Shown here: piece by piece, positions 55,358 to 63,768 of the stretch
Position numbering within the stretch: the first letter of the stretch is position 1
Layout: each line of letters opens with the position of its first letter
Assembly: GCF_001650715.1 (NCBI RefSeq)
Contig: NZ_LWQT01000066.1
Coordinates: 62,001 to 126,000 of the forward strand
Source of the DNA: Paramagnetospirillum marisnigri
Lineage (GTDB): Bacteria > Pseudomonadota > Alphaproteobacteria > Rhodospirillales > Magnetospirillaceae
Direction: 5' to 3'
Length of the DNA: 64,000 nt
Made by a program: the position numbers and the translations under genes
The notes under the pieces: model-generated
Database searches by the model: none
Seen by the model: only the letters and a program-made list of their open reading frames with translations
Told to the model about the DNA's origin: nothing

Positions 55358-56530
55358 CTACCGGCAGGCCTGATCCAGCACTTCGCGCAGACGGGTGATC
55401 TGGGCGGTGAGGTCGAAGGGATGGTTGCCGACGAAGAAACCGTGGTCATGGGCGGTATCGGCATTGGGAACCGCGCCACCCACCACATCGTAGTCATAGT
55501 GCTTGATCACGTCATGGCGCAGGAAATTGCCGCCGGTGATGATGCGATAGCCGATATCGGCGTCCTTGAGCGCGGCGAAGACCTTGTTGCGGTCGATCTT
55601 CTTGGCCGGGTTCAGGATGATGGTGAAGGAGAAGGCGCTGCTCTTGCCGTTTTCCTTCTGGATGATGAAGCGGTCATCGGCGCCGAACAACTGCTGGAAC
55701 AGAGCCAGGTTCTTGCGCCGCTGCGCGGTGAAGCCCGGCAGCTTCTTGATCTGCTCGCGGCCGATGGCGGCCTCGATCTCCAGCGGCCGGACATTGTAGC
55801 CGGGCAGCACGAAGCGGTAGGCCTCGAAGAAGTCGTTGCCCTTCTTCTGGAACACCGGGCTGTCGGCGGGCAGGTCGCGGGTCCAGCCATGGGCGCGCAA
55901 GCTCCGGCACAGATGGGCCAACTCGGTGTCATCGGTGAGGATGATGCCGCCTTCCATGGTGGAGATATGGTGCGAGAAGAAGAAGCTGAAGGTGTTGAGA
56001 TGGCCGAAAGTGCCGGCCTTCTTGCCGTTCAACTCGGCATCCATGCTCTCGCAATTGTCTTCCAGCAGGTAGAGGCCGTGCCGGTCGGCGAATTCCCGCA
56101 TCACGTCCAGCGCCGCCGGATTGCCCAGGATCGACACCGCCACGATGGCGCGGGTCTTCGGCGTCAGCGCCTTTTCCAACTGGGCGACATCGATATTGAG
56201 GGTCTGGAGGTCCACATCGACGAAGCGAAGCTTCAGCCCGTATTGCTGCAGCGGGTGATAGGTGGTGGCCCAGGAAATCACCGGCACGATGACCTCGTCG
56301 CCGCGCTGCAAGGGCTTGTCGGCCTTGTAGGCCAGGGCGGCCACCGCGATCAGATTGGCCGACGAGCCGGAATTGACCATGATGCCGTGCTTCATGCCGT
56401 GATAGGCGGCGAATTCCTCCTCGAAGGCCTTCACATGGGCGCCCATGGTGTAGAAGCCGGAATCGATGACGGATTTGGCGGCGGCTTCTTCTTCCGGACC
56501 CCAGGTCGGGGCGGCGAGTTCATAGAACAT
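55358..56530 (-). CDS. ColD/RfbH-like PLP-dependent 3-dehydratase (Lys replaced by His)
   Basis: The 390-residue protein has the DegT/DnrJ fold: FYTMGAHVKAFEEEFAAYHG, MVNSGSSANLIAVAALAYKA, VSWATTYHPLQQ-like region and the PLP Asp in LYLLEDNCESMDAELNGKKA. Where aminotransferases have the aldimine lysine, it reads SFFFSHHISTMEGGIILTDD, with His. That swap is the mark of sugar 3-dehydratases such as ColD (GDP-4-keto-6-deoxymannose) and RfbH/E1. Length and absence of a C-terminal [2Fe-2S] cysteine motif favour the ColD type. Expected product: a 3-deoxy-4-keto nucleotide sugar. Confidence 0.85.
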   Translation of the reverse strand: MFYELAAPTWGPEEEAAAKSVIDSGFYTMGAHVKAFEEEFAAYHGMKHGIMVNSGSSANLIAVAALAYKADKPLQRGDEVIVPVISWATTYHPLQQYGLKLRFVDVDLQTLNIDVAQLEKALTPKTRAIVAVSILGNPAALDVMREFADRHGLYLLEDNCESMDAELNGKKAGTFGHLNTFSFFFSHHISTMEGGIILTDDTELAHLCRSLRAHGWTRDLPADSPVFQKKGNDFFEAYRFVLPGYNVRPLEIEAAIGREQIKKLPGFTAQRRKNLALFQQLFGADDRFIIQKENGKSSAFSFTIILNPAKKIDRNKVFAALKDADIGYRIITGGNFLRHDVIKHYDYDVVGGAVPNADTAHDHGFFVGNHPFDLTAQITRLREVLDQACR

Positions 56531-56558
56531 GGTCCAAGCAATCCTGTATCTAGGGTCG

Positions 56559-57521
56559 TTATTGCCGCTTGAGGAAGGCGCGCACTCTCGTCTCGGCCAC
56601 CAAGGGGCCGATCCCCACCTGCTCGTGCAAGGTGGCGCGGTCGCCCAGCTCGAAACGATAGGCTGGTTCCACCCCGATGCCCAGGGTCGGGCGCTCCAGC
56701 CCCTTCCGGCTCAGCAGATCGCGCAGCAGCGAATCCACGCCGCCCCGGCCGCTGAAGCCCTCTTCCATGCTGATCAGCCTCGGCCGGGCGGCCAGCGCTC
56801 CGGCCAGGGCATCGGCGTCGAAGCCCGACAGATCGAACAGATCGACCACGGCCAGCTTGATCCCGTCCTTCGCGACGCTTTCCGCCACTTTCAGCGCGGT
56901 ATGCACCATATAGCCGGTGGCCACCACGGTGGCGTCGGTGCCGTCCTGCAGCAGGGTGAAGCCCTTGTCCAGGTCGGGGGCGGCCTCGCCATAGAGGACC
57001 GGCAGGTTCTGGGCGTCGAAGCGCAGGTATTTCAGCCCCGGCCGACCGGCGCAGCGGTCAAACAGATGACCGGCGGTGATATGGTCGGCGGGCGACAGCA
57101 CCGAGAACCCGGGCAGGGTCCGCATCAGGGTGATGTCCTCGTAGCACTGGTGGGTCGGACCCGACACCACATAGCTATAGCCCGCGCCGACGCCCACCAG
57201 GGTGACATTCATGGGCCGCACCGTGGACAGCAGGGCCAGATTGGTGCGGCACTGTTCATAGCAGCGCATGGTGATGAAGGGGGCGATGGCATAGGCGAAG
57301 ACCTTGAAGCCTTCCAGCGCCAGCCCGGCGGAGACATTGATCAGATTCTGCTCGGCGATGCCCACATTGATGAATCGCTTGGGGAAATCACCCCGGATGC
57401 GGTCCAGGGTGGGGGCGCCGAAATCGGCGGCGACGAAGAACAGGCGTTCGTCATCGGCCATGTTCTGCCAGACGCGCTCCAGCAGGGCGTCGCGCATGGC
57501 CCGGGGCTTGAGCTCGGTCAT
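56559..57521 (-). CDS. Transketolase-like protein, C-terminal subunit
   Basis: The 320-residue protein (ATG at 57521) corresponds to the C-terminal half of transketolase. It has the pyrimidine-binding domain with the catalytic Glu in INVGIAEQNLINVSAGLALE and AYAIAPFITMRCYEQCRTNL, then the C-terminal domain (VVATGYMVHTALKVAESVAK). It pairs with the N-terminal subunit gene upstream through an ATGA overlap. The complex should transfer two-carbon ketol units using thiamine diphosphate. Context suggests a nucleotide-sugar acceptor rather than the pentose phosphate pathway. Confidence 0.88.
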   Translation of the reverse strand: MTELKPRAMRDALLERVWQNMADDERLFFVAADFGAPTLDRIRGDFPKRFINVGIAEQNLINVSAGLALEGFKVFAYAIAPFITMRCYEQCRTNLALLSTVRPMNVTLVGVGAGYSYVVSGPTHQCYEDITLMRTLPGFSVLSPADHITAGHLFDRCAGRPGLKYLRFDAQNLPVLYGEAAPDLDKGFTLLQDGTDATVVATGYMVHTALKVAESVAKDGIKLAVVDLFDLSGFDADALAGALAARPRLISMEEGFSGRGGVDSLLRDLLSRKGLERPTLGIGVEPAYRFELGDRATLHEQVGIGPLVAETRVRAFLKRQ

Positions 57522-58345
57522 GGCCGGGACTCCTGCAGCAGCGAGTCGATGAGGTCGATCTTCGGCGACATCACATGCGACAGGGGGGCGTTCTCCAGGC
57601 CGGGGACGCCGCGGCCCTTGATGGTGCGGGCCACCAGCGCCTTGGGCCGCCCGTCGCGGGTCTTCTTCAAGGTGGTCAGCGCCGCGTGAACCGCCATGAC
57701 ATCGTGGCCGTCCACCTCCAGGCAATTCCAGCCGAACCCGCCCAGGCGGTCGGCGAGCACGCCCAGCGAGTTGATCTCATCGGTGAAGCCCAGCATGCAG
57801 ATGCGGTTGTCGTCCACCACCAGGGTCAGGTTGTCCAGCTTGTTCTGGGCGGCGAACATGATGGCCTCCCAATTGGCGCCCTCGTGCAACTCGCCGTCGC
57901 CGGTGACCACGAAGACGTCCTGGGCTCCGCCCTTGACCTTGAGGCCCAGCGCCATGCCGCTGGCCACGCCCAGACCGTGGCCCAGCGAGCCGTTGACCGT
58001 TTCATAGCCGGGGATCACCGGATCGGGGATGCCGCCCAGGAAGCTGCCCGCCTGGCACACCCGCTCCAGCTCCTCGGCCGGGAAGTAGCCGAGATCGGCC
58101 AGGATCGGATACATGCAGATGGAGCCATGGCCCTTGCTGATGATGCAGCGGTCGCGCTCTTCCCAATTGGTGCGCTGGGGATCGAAGCGCAGCAGGCCGC
58201 CGTAATAGAGCGAAACGAAAATCTCGATGGGCGACAGCGACGACGCCAGACGGACTTCCGGTGCCCGGCGATAGACTTCCAGGGTCTGGCGCCAGACCCA
58301 CTCCGCCTTGGCCCGTAAATCCACGTTGACCCCTGAAGCTTCCAC
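57518..58345 (-). CDS. Transketolase-like protein, N-terminal subunit
   Basis: This gene encodes the thiamine-diphosphate-binding half of a split transketolase, about 275 residues. The diphosphate motif is VTGDGELHEGANWEAIMFAA ending near VVDDN. SKGHGSICMYPILADLGYFP and ETVNGSLGHGLGVASGMALG are typical transketolase sequence. The start is open: GTG at 58345 and GTG at 58324 both follow an AGGGG ribosome site. The longest frame uses a TTG at 58414. It is the first gene of the operon running to 51733. Confidence 0.88.
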   Translation of the reverse strand: MEASGVNVDLRAKAEWVWRQTLEVYRRAPEVRLASSLSPIEIFVSLYYGGLLRFDPQRTNWEERDRCIISKGHGSICMYPILADLGYFPAEELERVCQAGSFLGGIPDPVIPGYETVNGSLGHGLGVASGMALGLKVKGGAQDVFVVTGDGELHEGANWEAIMFAAQNKLDNLTLVVDDNRICMLGFTDEINSLGVLADRLGGFGWNCLEVDGHDVMAVHAALTTLKKTRDGRPKALVARTIKGRGVPGLENAPLSHVMSPKIDLIDSLLQESRP

Positions 58346-58410
58346 GCCTTGGACCCCTATCTTTTGATTCGAGCGCACACTAGCAAATCGTGTCTGCCGC
58401 TCCAAGCATC

Positions 58411-58602
58411 TCAATCCATGAAACCGTCATCGGGAATCCGCGCCACGCCGTCGCCGAACGGGGCGGCCTGGGCGAAGGACTCCTCGCAGTCGGTGACGAA
58501 GGTCCGGATGGCGGCGAGCGCGCAGTCGTCGGGGCTGCGCTTCAGTCGCCGCGCCACCCGATAGAGCCGTTCGGCCAGGTCAGGGGAAAGGGTGATCTGC
58601 AT
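58411..58602 (-). CDS. Small ribbon-helix-helix (CopG/Arc-like) protein
   Basis: The 63-residue protein begins MQITLSPDLAERLYRVARRL, a beta strand then helix as in ribbon-helix-helix DNA-binding proteins, and ends with an acidic tail (IPDDGFMD) like antitoxins. The start follows GGAG. It is divergent from the toxin-antitoxin-like pair at 58678-59168 and has no toxin partner of its own on its strand. Confidence 0.65.
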   Translation of the reverse strand: MQITLSPDLAERLYRVARRLKRSPDDCALAAIRTFVTDCEESFAQAAPFGDGVARIPDDGFMD

Positions 58603-58677
58603 GCCGTGATCTCCACCATAGGAGTTCGCAATCCCACAATGCTAAACTGAAGCCATCGTAACCGGGAACTGTCACAG

Positions 58678-58884
58678 ATGCGCGTCAACCGTGAATTCCA
58701 GGATGCCGATCTGGCGGGATTTCTTCAGACGGCGGATGAATCCATCATCGCCGCCGCGCTGGCTGGGGCGGAGGCATCCCGGATCGACGCCCTGAGGGCC
58801 GCGCTTGAAGCCGGTACGGCCAGTGGCGCGGCGGTGGATGCCGCCCCCATTTTCCAAAGGCTACTGTCCAAGTATGGTGGCTGA
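58678..58884 (+). CDS. Antitoxin-like protein (ParD-type C-terminus)
   Basis: The 68-residue protein is read from the ATG at 58678. Its second half (RIDALRAALEAGTASGAAVD followed by APIFQRLLSKYGG) looks like the toxin-binding tail of ParD-family antitoxins. The first half is acidic and shows no clear ribbon-helix-helix. It overlaps the toxin-like gene by one base (TGATG), the usual coupling in such modules. Without its own DNA-binding part, regulation may depend on another protein. Confidence 0.65.
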   Translation: MRVNREFQDADLAGFLQTADESIIAAALAGAEASRIDALRAALEAGTASGAAVDAAPIFQRLLSKYGG

Positions 58885-59168
58885 TGCGGGGCGCGCGCCT
58901 GCGACCGGCAGCGGGGGCGGATCTTGAGGAAATCGGCGACTATATCGCCCTCGACAATCCCATGGCTGCCTGCCAGTTGATCCAGGACGTCATGGCGGCC
59001 TGCGGCTTGTTGGCCATCTCGCTCATGTTGGGGCGCGGCCGGTCGGGACTCGCTTCCGGCGTCAGGAGCTTTCCGGTCGGCCGCTACATCGTTTTCTATA
59101 CCGCCACGCCGGATGGCATTGACGTGATCCGCATCCTGCACGGCGCCCGCGACGTCCGCAGCCTTTAA
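58884..59168 (+). CDS. ParE/RelE-family toxin
   Basis: The 94-residue protein begins MRGARLRPAAGADLEEIGDY and has the ParE/RelE fold marks: the N-terminal strand-helix with ADLEEIGDYIA, GRGRSGLASGVRSFPVGRYI, and FYTATPDGIDVIRILHGARD near the C-terminus (RILHGARD is typical of ParE). ParE toxins poison gyrase and RelE toxins cut mRNA; sequence alone favours ParE. The partner is the gene just upstream. Confidence 0.83.
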   Translation: MRGARLRPAAGADLEEIGDYIALDNPMAACQLIQDVMAACGLLAISLMLGRGRSGLASGVRSFPVGRYIVFYTATPDGIDVIRILHGARDVRSL

Positions 59169-59208
59169 CGCTTGATTCTTGCGCCACTTCCGGTGAAAAC
59201 CCAGGCCC

Positions 59209-60795
59209 ATGAGCACTCTCGACGACGCCATCTCGCTGCGGCGCACCTTCGCCATCATCTCGCATCCCGACGCGGGCAAGACCACGCTGACCGAAAAGCT
59301 GCTGCTGTTCGGCGGCGCCATCCAGCTAGCGGGCGCGGTGCGGGCGCGCGGCGAGCAGCGTCGCACCCGTTCCGACTGGATGGCCATCGAGAAGGAGCGC
59401 GGCATCTCGGTCTCGGCCTCGGTGATGACCTTCGAGCATGAGGGGCTGACCTTCAATCTGCTGGACACCCCCGGCCACGAGGACTTTTCCGAGGACACCT
59501 ACCGCACCCTGACGGCGGTGGACTCGGCGGTGATGGTGCTGGACGCCGCCAAGGGCATCGAGACCCAGACGCTCAAGCTGTTCGAGGTCTGTCGCCTGCG
59601 CGACGTGCCCATCATCACCTTCGTCAACAAGGTTGACCGCGAGGGCCGCGACACTTTCGACCTGCTGCACGAGGTGGAAAAGACCCTGGCCCTGGACGTC
59701 TGTCCGGTGACCTGGCCCATCGGCATGGGCCGCGATCTCAAGGGCGTGTTCGATCTGGTGCGCGACCGCGTCATCCTGTTCGATCCCGGCCGGGGCGACC
59801 ATATCGCCGAAATCGCCGTGGACGCCCCCCTGGACAGCCCCAAGCTGGACGAGGCGGTGGGCAAGGCGGCGGCGGCCAAGCTGCGCGAGGAAGTGGAACT
59901 GGTGCGCGGCGGCTATCCCGAATTCGACCTGGACTCCTTCCGCGCCGGTCACCTGACGCCGGTCTTCTTCGGCTCGGCCTTGAAGACCTTCGGCGTCGCC
60001 GAGCTGCTGCGCGGCATCGGCCGCCTGGCGCCTCCGCCCCTGGCCCGCAAGTCGGACAAGCGGGTGGTGGAGCCGAACGAGGCCAAGGTCTCGGGTTTCG
60101 TCTTCAAGGTCCAGGCCAATATGGACCCCAACCACCGCGACCGTATCGCCTTCTTCCGCATCTGCTCGGGCCGCTTCAAGCGCGGCATGAAGGTGAAGCA
60201 TGTGCGGTCCGGCAAGCTGATGGCCTTGGTCAATCCGGTATTCTTCCTGGCGCGGGACCGCGAACTGGCGGAAGAGGCCTTCCCCGGCGACATCATGGGC
60301 ATTCCCAATCACGGCCAGTTGCGTATCGGCGACACCTTGTCGGAAACCGAGGACCTCAACTTTCTCGGCATTCCCACCTTCGCCCCGGAAGTGCTGCGCC
60401 GGGTGCGGCTCGACGACCCCATGAAGGCCAAGCAGTTGAAGAAGGCGCTGGAGGATCTGGCCGAGGAAGGCGTCAGTCAGGTGTTCAAGCCCATCGACGG
60501 CTCCACCTGGATCGTCGGCGTGGTCGGCGCGCTGCAGTTCGATGTGCTGACCACCCGCATCGAGTCCGAATACAATATCAAGGCCGGGTTCGAGGAAGCC
60601 CCCTTCGTCACCGCCCGCTGGGTCGCCTGCGACGAGGAGGCCGAGATGAAGCGCTTCATGGATGCCAACAAGTCCAACATGGCCGAGGACCGCGACGGCG
60701 GCATCGTCTATCTGGCCCGCAACACCTGGCAGATGAACCGCGCCCAGCAGGATTTCGAGAAGGTCCGCTTCACCGCCACTCGCGAACAGCATTGA
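59209..60795 (+). CDS. prfC: Peptide chain release factor 3
   Basis: RF3 is the GTPase that recycles RF1/RF2 from the ribosome. The 528-residue protein shows G1 IISHPDAGKTTLTEKLLLFG, switch I KERGISVSASVMTFE, G3 LLDTPGHEDFSEDTYRTLTA and G4 TFVNKVDREGRD. The RF3-specific segments are FFGSALKTFGVAELLRGIGR and GALQFDVLTTRIESEYNIKA. It is the normal length and stands alone on the plus strand. Confidence 0.96.
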   Translation: MSTLDDAISLRRTFAIISHPDAGKTTLTEKLLLFGGAIQLAGAVRARGEQRRTRSDWMAIEKERGISVSASVMTFEHEGLTFNLLDTPGHEDFSEDTYRTLTAVDSAVMVLDAAKGIETQTLKLFEVCRLRDVPIITFVNKVDREGRDTFDLLHEVEKTLALDVCPVTWPIGMGRDLKGVFDLVRDRVILFDPGRGDHIAEIAVDAPLDSPKLDEAVGKAAAAKLREEVELVRGGYPEFDLDSFRAGHLTPVFFGSALKTFGVAELLRGIGRLAPPPLARKSDKRVVEPNEAKVSGFVFKVQANMDPNHRDRIAFFRICSGRFKRGMKVKHVRSGKLMALVNPVFFLARDRELAEEAFPGDIMGIPNHGQLRIGDTLSETEDLNFLGIPTFAPEVLRRVRLDDPMKAKQLKKALEDLAEEGVSQVFKPIDGSTWIVGVVGALQFDVLTTRIESEYNIKAGFEEAPFVTARWVACDEEAEMKRFMDANKSNMAEDRDGGIVYLARNTWQMNRAQQDFEKVRFTATREQH

Positions 60796-60796
60796 G

Positions 60797-60898
60797 TTTC
60801 CCTCGCCCGCTTGTGGGAGGGTGAGGGCCTTTAGCCTGGGTCCTTGCCCTCACCCGGCTCGCGATGCTCGCCACCCTCTCCCGCGAGCGGGAGAGGGT
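60797..60898. repeat. Family II palindromic repeats between prfC and cbiO
   Basis: TGTGGGAGGGTGAGGGC and GCCCTCACCC can pair across 60812-60855. A perfect hairpin CCCTCTCCCGC (60874-60884) with GCGGGAGAGGG (60887-60897) follows. The right half lies inside cbiO and encodes its last residues. The element sits between two convergent genes and could stop transcription. Confidence 0.7.
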
Positions 60899-61670
60899 TT
60901 AGCCTGCCCAGCGCCTCTTCCCGGGTCCGAAATCCCAGTTCCAGCAGCAGCGGCGGCTCCAGCCCCGCCTGGGCCAATGCGTCGCGGTCGCCCAGAACCT
61001 CGGCGGCATCGCCATGGAGGATCACCCGGCCCCGGTCGAACAGGGCCACCCGCTCGGCGAAGGCCCAGGCCAGATCCACGTCGTGGGTGGTGAAGACCAG
61101 GGTGGTGCCCGAGGCTGCCAGCCGCTCCAGCGCCTGCAGCAGCAGCCGGGCGCCCCGGTGGTCCAGCCCCGCTACCGGCTCGTCCAGCAACAGCACTTCG
61201 GGCCGCATGGCCAGGGCTCCGGCGATGGCCACCCGCTTCTTCTGGCCGAAGGACAGCATATGGGTGGCCCGTTCGGCCAGGTCGGCGATGCCCAGGGCGT
61301 CCAGCGCTTCCGTCACCCGGTCGCGGGCCTCGGCCTCGGTCAGGCCGAGATTGAGCGGCCCGAACGAGACGTCTTCTTCCACCGTGGCGGCGAACAACTG
61401 GTTGTCGGGGTCCTGCAGCACCAGCCCCACCCGCCTGCGCCACGCCGCCAATTCGGCCCGGGAATAGCCCTGGGCGACGCCGTCCAGCCGCACCTCTCCG
61501 GCCGAGGGGCGCAGGGTGCCGTTGAGATGCAGCAGCAGCGTGGTCTTGCCCGCGCCGTTGGGGCCGAGCACCGCCAGGCGGCGGCCGCGCTCCACCGTCA
61601 GGCTCAGCCCCTCCAGGGCGATGACGCCGCCGGGATAGACATGGTGAAGGTCGAGGGCTTCCAGGATCAT
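60831..61670 (-). CDS. cbiO: Cobalt ECF transporter ATP-binding protein CbiO
   Basis: The 279-residue ATPase has Walker [22 protein letters not shown]-loop LVLQDPDNQLFAATVEEDVS, signature MLSFGQKKRVAIAGALAMRP, Walker B LLLDEPVAGLD and switch His in FTTHDVDLAWAFAER. It powers cobalt uptake with CbiMNQ. The last ~20 residues (NPLPLAGEGGEHREPGEG and on) are encoded by a family II repeat and are not part of the normal fold. It overlaps cbiQ by four bases. Confidence 0.94.
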   Translation of the reverse strand: MILEALDLHHVYPGGVIALEGLSLTVERGRRLAVLGPNGAGKTTLLLHLNGTLRPSAGEVRLDGVAQGYSRAELAAWRRRVGLVLQDPDNQLFAATVEEDVSFGPLNLGLTEAEARDRVTEALDALGIADLAERATHMLSFGQKKRVAIAGALAMRPEVLLLDEPVAGLDHRGARLLLQALERLAASGTTLVFTTHDVDLAWAFAERVALFDRGRVILHGDAAEVLGDRDALAQAGLEPPLLLELGFRTREEALGRLNPLPLAGEGGEHREPGEGKDPG

Positions 61671-62401
61671 GCCAGCCACAGACACGTCCCCGCCAGCACA
61701 AGATGCAGTGATATGATCGAAATCATAGAGATGGCCGAGACCCTCCGATGGGGCCGCGCCAGGCGCAGCGTGCCGTCGAATCCGCGCGCCGCCATGCCCA
61801 TTTCCAGGCGTCTGGCCCGCTCCATGGCCTGCGGCAGCAGTTGGGCGATCAGCAGGCCGAGGGATCGGAGCGAGCGGCCCCGGCCGTGCCAGCCCAGCCG
61901 GGCCTCCTGGGCGTTGCGGATGGATGCGGCGGCGTCTTGCAGCAGGAAGATGAAACGCCAGGTCAGCAGCATGATCTCGATCAGTTCCACCGGCAGGCCC
62001 AGGCGGCGCAGGCCCTGAACCAGATCGGGGGTGGGGGTGGTGGCGGCCAGCAGCAACAGGCAGGATGCGGCGGCACTGGCCCTCAGCACGATGGCCAGTG
62101 CCGCCCGGCCGTGATCGGCGGCCAGGGTGATGCCGTCGGGGCCGATCTCCACCGCCACCGCCGCCGCGCCGGTCAGGACGAAACCCAACGGCGCGGCGTT
62201 GAGCCGCAGCCAATCACCCCAGGGAATACGGGCAGCCGCCAGGGCACTGGTCCAGGCGGCGACCAGCACCAGGGCAGCGCCCGGCCAGGGCGGCAGGACC
62301 AAAGCAAGCCCCAGCAGGCCGAGGGCGAGCACGGCCTTCTCGGCCAGCGCCCGCTGCCGCCAGGGGCCGCCTTGGGCAAGGCGGTCCATGTGCAGGGTCA
62401 T
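61667..62401 (-). CDS. cbiQ: Cobalt ECF transporter transmembrane protein CbiQ
   Basis: The 244-residue protein (ATG at 62401) has several membrane helices, starting VLALGLLGLALVLPPWPGAA, and the ECF T-component coupling motif region ARRLEMGMAARGFDG (the A-R-G signature) plus GRGRSLRSLGLLIAQLLPQA. It links the ATPase CbiO to CbiM. Its stop overlaps the cbiO start. Confidence 0.92.
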   Translation of the reverse strand: MTLHMDRLAQGGPWRQRALAEKAVLALGLLGLALVLPPWPGAALVLVAAWTSALAAARIPWGDWLRLNAAPLGFVLTGAAAVAVEIGPDGITLAADHGRAALAIVLRASAAASCLLLLAATTPTPDLVQGLRRLGLPVELIEIMLLTWRFIFLLQDAAASIRNAQEARLGWHGRGRSLRSLGLLIAQLLPQAMERARRLEMGMAARGFDGTLRLARPHRRVSAISMISIISLHLVLAGTCLWLA

Positions 62402-62403
62402 GG

Positions 62404-62450
62404 CCCCCCTCCCGACCTCCCCCCATGCGTCGCACGGGGGGAGGGGTTCG
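62404..62450. repeat. Family II GC-rich palindrome between cbiN and cbiQ
   Basis: CCCCCCTCCCGACCTCCCCC and GGGGGGAGGGG flank ATGCGTCGCAC, making a hairpin of the family II type within the 65-base gap of an otherwise overlapping operon. It may tune the amount of downstream cbiQO mRNA. Confidence 0.5.
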
Positions 62451-62466
62451 TGGGGAAGCGCGTCAT

Positions 62467-62739
62467 CTATTTGTCCCGGCGGCCGTGGCGGCGGCCCAGG
62501 ACATAGCCCAGCAGCCCGGCCCCGAAGGCGGCCTGGAGCGCGAACAGGGTGCTCTCCACTTCCTTGCTGGGGGTCCAGAACGGCGCCGTCCACTTCTCGT
62601 AGCCGGGATGGGAGGCGGCGACCGCCTCCGACGCGGCGTCGTCGGTGCCGCCAAAGGGGGCGTCGGGCCGCAGGGCCAGGGGCGCGGCGACGATCAGCAC
62701 CGCCAGACCCAGCAGCAGGGCATTGCTCCGGGCGGTCAT
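62467..62739 (-). CDS. cbiN: Cobalt transport protein CbiN
   Basis: The 90-residue protein has two helices ([17 protein letters not shown] and [18 protein letters not shown]) joined by a periplasmic loop with [20 protein letters not shown] and PFWTP, the CbiN pattern. CbiN helps CbiM load cobalt. It overlaps cbiM by four bases. Confidence 0.9.
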   Translation of the reverse strand: MTARSNALLLGLAVLIVAAPLALRPDAPFGGTDDAASEAVAASHPGYEKWTAPFWTPSKEVESTLFALQAAFGAGLLGYVLGRRHGRRDK

Positions 62740-63389
62740 GCCTTTTCTCCCAAGCCATGCATCTGTCCACGGGCGGTCAGGGCATTGATCACCACCACGG
62801 TGACCAAGCCTTCCGCCACCGCCAGGGGGGCCTGGGTCACGGCGAAGATGGAGGCGAACTTGGCCAGGGCTCCGGCGAAGCCGGTCTCGGCATCGGGGAA
62901 GGCCAGGGCCAACTGGGTCGAGGTCACCACATAGGTGGCGAGGTCGCCCAGGAAGGCCGACAGGAAGACGCCGATGGCGGCGGGCAGGCCGAGGCGATCG
63001 GAAAGTTTCCAGACCCCATAGGCGACCCAGGGTCCGGCGATGGCCATGGAAAAGATGTTGGCGCCCAGCGTGGTGACGCCGCCATGGGCCAGCAGCAATC
63101 CCTGGAACAGCAGCACCACCGCGCCGAGCACCGCCATCACCGAGGGGCCAAACATCATGGCGCCCAGGCCGGTGCCGGTGGGATGCGAGCATGATCCGGT
63201 GACGCTGGGCAGCTTCAGCGCCGACAGGATGAAGGTGAAGCCGGCGGCGGCGGCCAGGGGCAGCCGGGCCTGGGGATTGTCGGCGAGAATGCGTTTCAGG
63301 CGGCGGACCCCCGCCACCACGAAAGGGGTGGAAATGGCGGTCCAGGCCAGGGCGTGCCCGGCTGGAAGAAAACCTTCCATGATATGCAT
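62736..63389 (-). CDS. cbiM: Cobalt ECF transporter substrate-binding protein CbiM
   Basis: CbiM binds cobalt(II) through its N-terminus. The ATG at 63389 gives [20 protein letters not shown], with Met1-His2 as required for metal binding after correct processing. The 217-residue protein has about seven helices and the internal [20 protein letters not shown] segment with a His/Met-rich neighbourhood (SCSHPTG). Upstream is a cobalamin riboswitch. A longer frame to 63443 would spoil the N-terminal metal site and is rejected. Confidence 0.95.
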   Translation of the reverse strand: MHIMEGFLPAGHALAWTAISTPFVVAGVRRLKRILADNPQARLPLAAAAGFTFILSALKLPSVTGSCSHPTGTGLGAMMFGPSVMAVLGAVVLLFQGLLLAHGGVTTLGANIFSMAIAGPWVAYGVWKLSDRLGLPAAIGVFLSAFLGDLATYVVTSTQLALAFPDAETGFAGALAKFASIFAVTQAPLAVAEGLVTVVVINALTARGQMHGLGEKA

Positions 63390-63489
63390 GACAGACAGAC
63401 TCCGTTCGTCGAGACCAATCGTCGTCGCGAAACGGAACACCAACCCACCGACTCACCCCGGCCGAACGGGCTCGCAACGACTCTCGCGA

Positions 63490-63655
63490 TGGCAGGTCTC
63501 CTGACTTGCGGGTCATGAGGTCCGGCATAGCCTTCCCAGTCGCTTGGGCGACCAGTGGCGATCTCTAAGGGGCCGAACCCTCTCCGCTTACAGTTGCGGG
63601 GGCAGTCACGGAGTTGGTCCCCTTTTCGGGGGCCGCACCGTGTTCCCATTTTCAC
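63490..63655 (-). ncRNA. Cobalamin riboswitch controlling cbiMNQO
   Basis: On the minus strand the leader contains GGGAACACGGTGC (63647-63635), CCCCGCAACTGTAAGCGG, then GCCACTGG (63559-63552) and CGACTGGGAAGGC (63542-63530), and finally GCAAGTCAGGAGACCTGCC (63509-63491). These are the conserved blocks and B12-box-like elements of the adenosylcobalamin riboswitch, in the right order. The structure sits 100 bases before cbiM and should shut off cobalt uptake when cobalamin is plentiful. It fills the 379-base gap between cbiM and chvI. Confidence 0.93.
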
Positions 63656-63768
63656 CCGACGCCCTGGGAGCGGCGGGAACCATCGCGGCCACTATAATTT
63701 CGCCATGATCCCGATGCAAACCCTTCGCGAGGTGTTACCCTGGCCTTATGCCAAGAGGGAGAGGTTTC

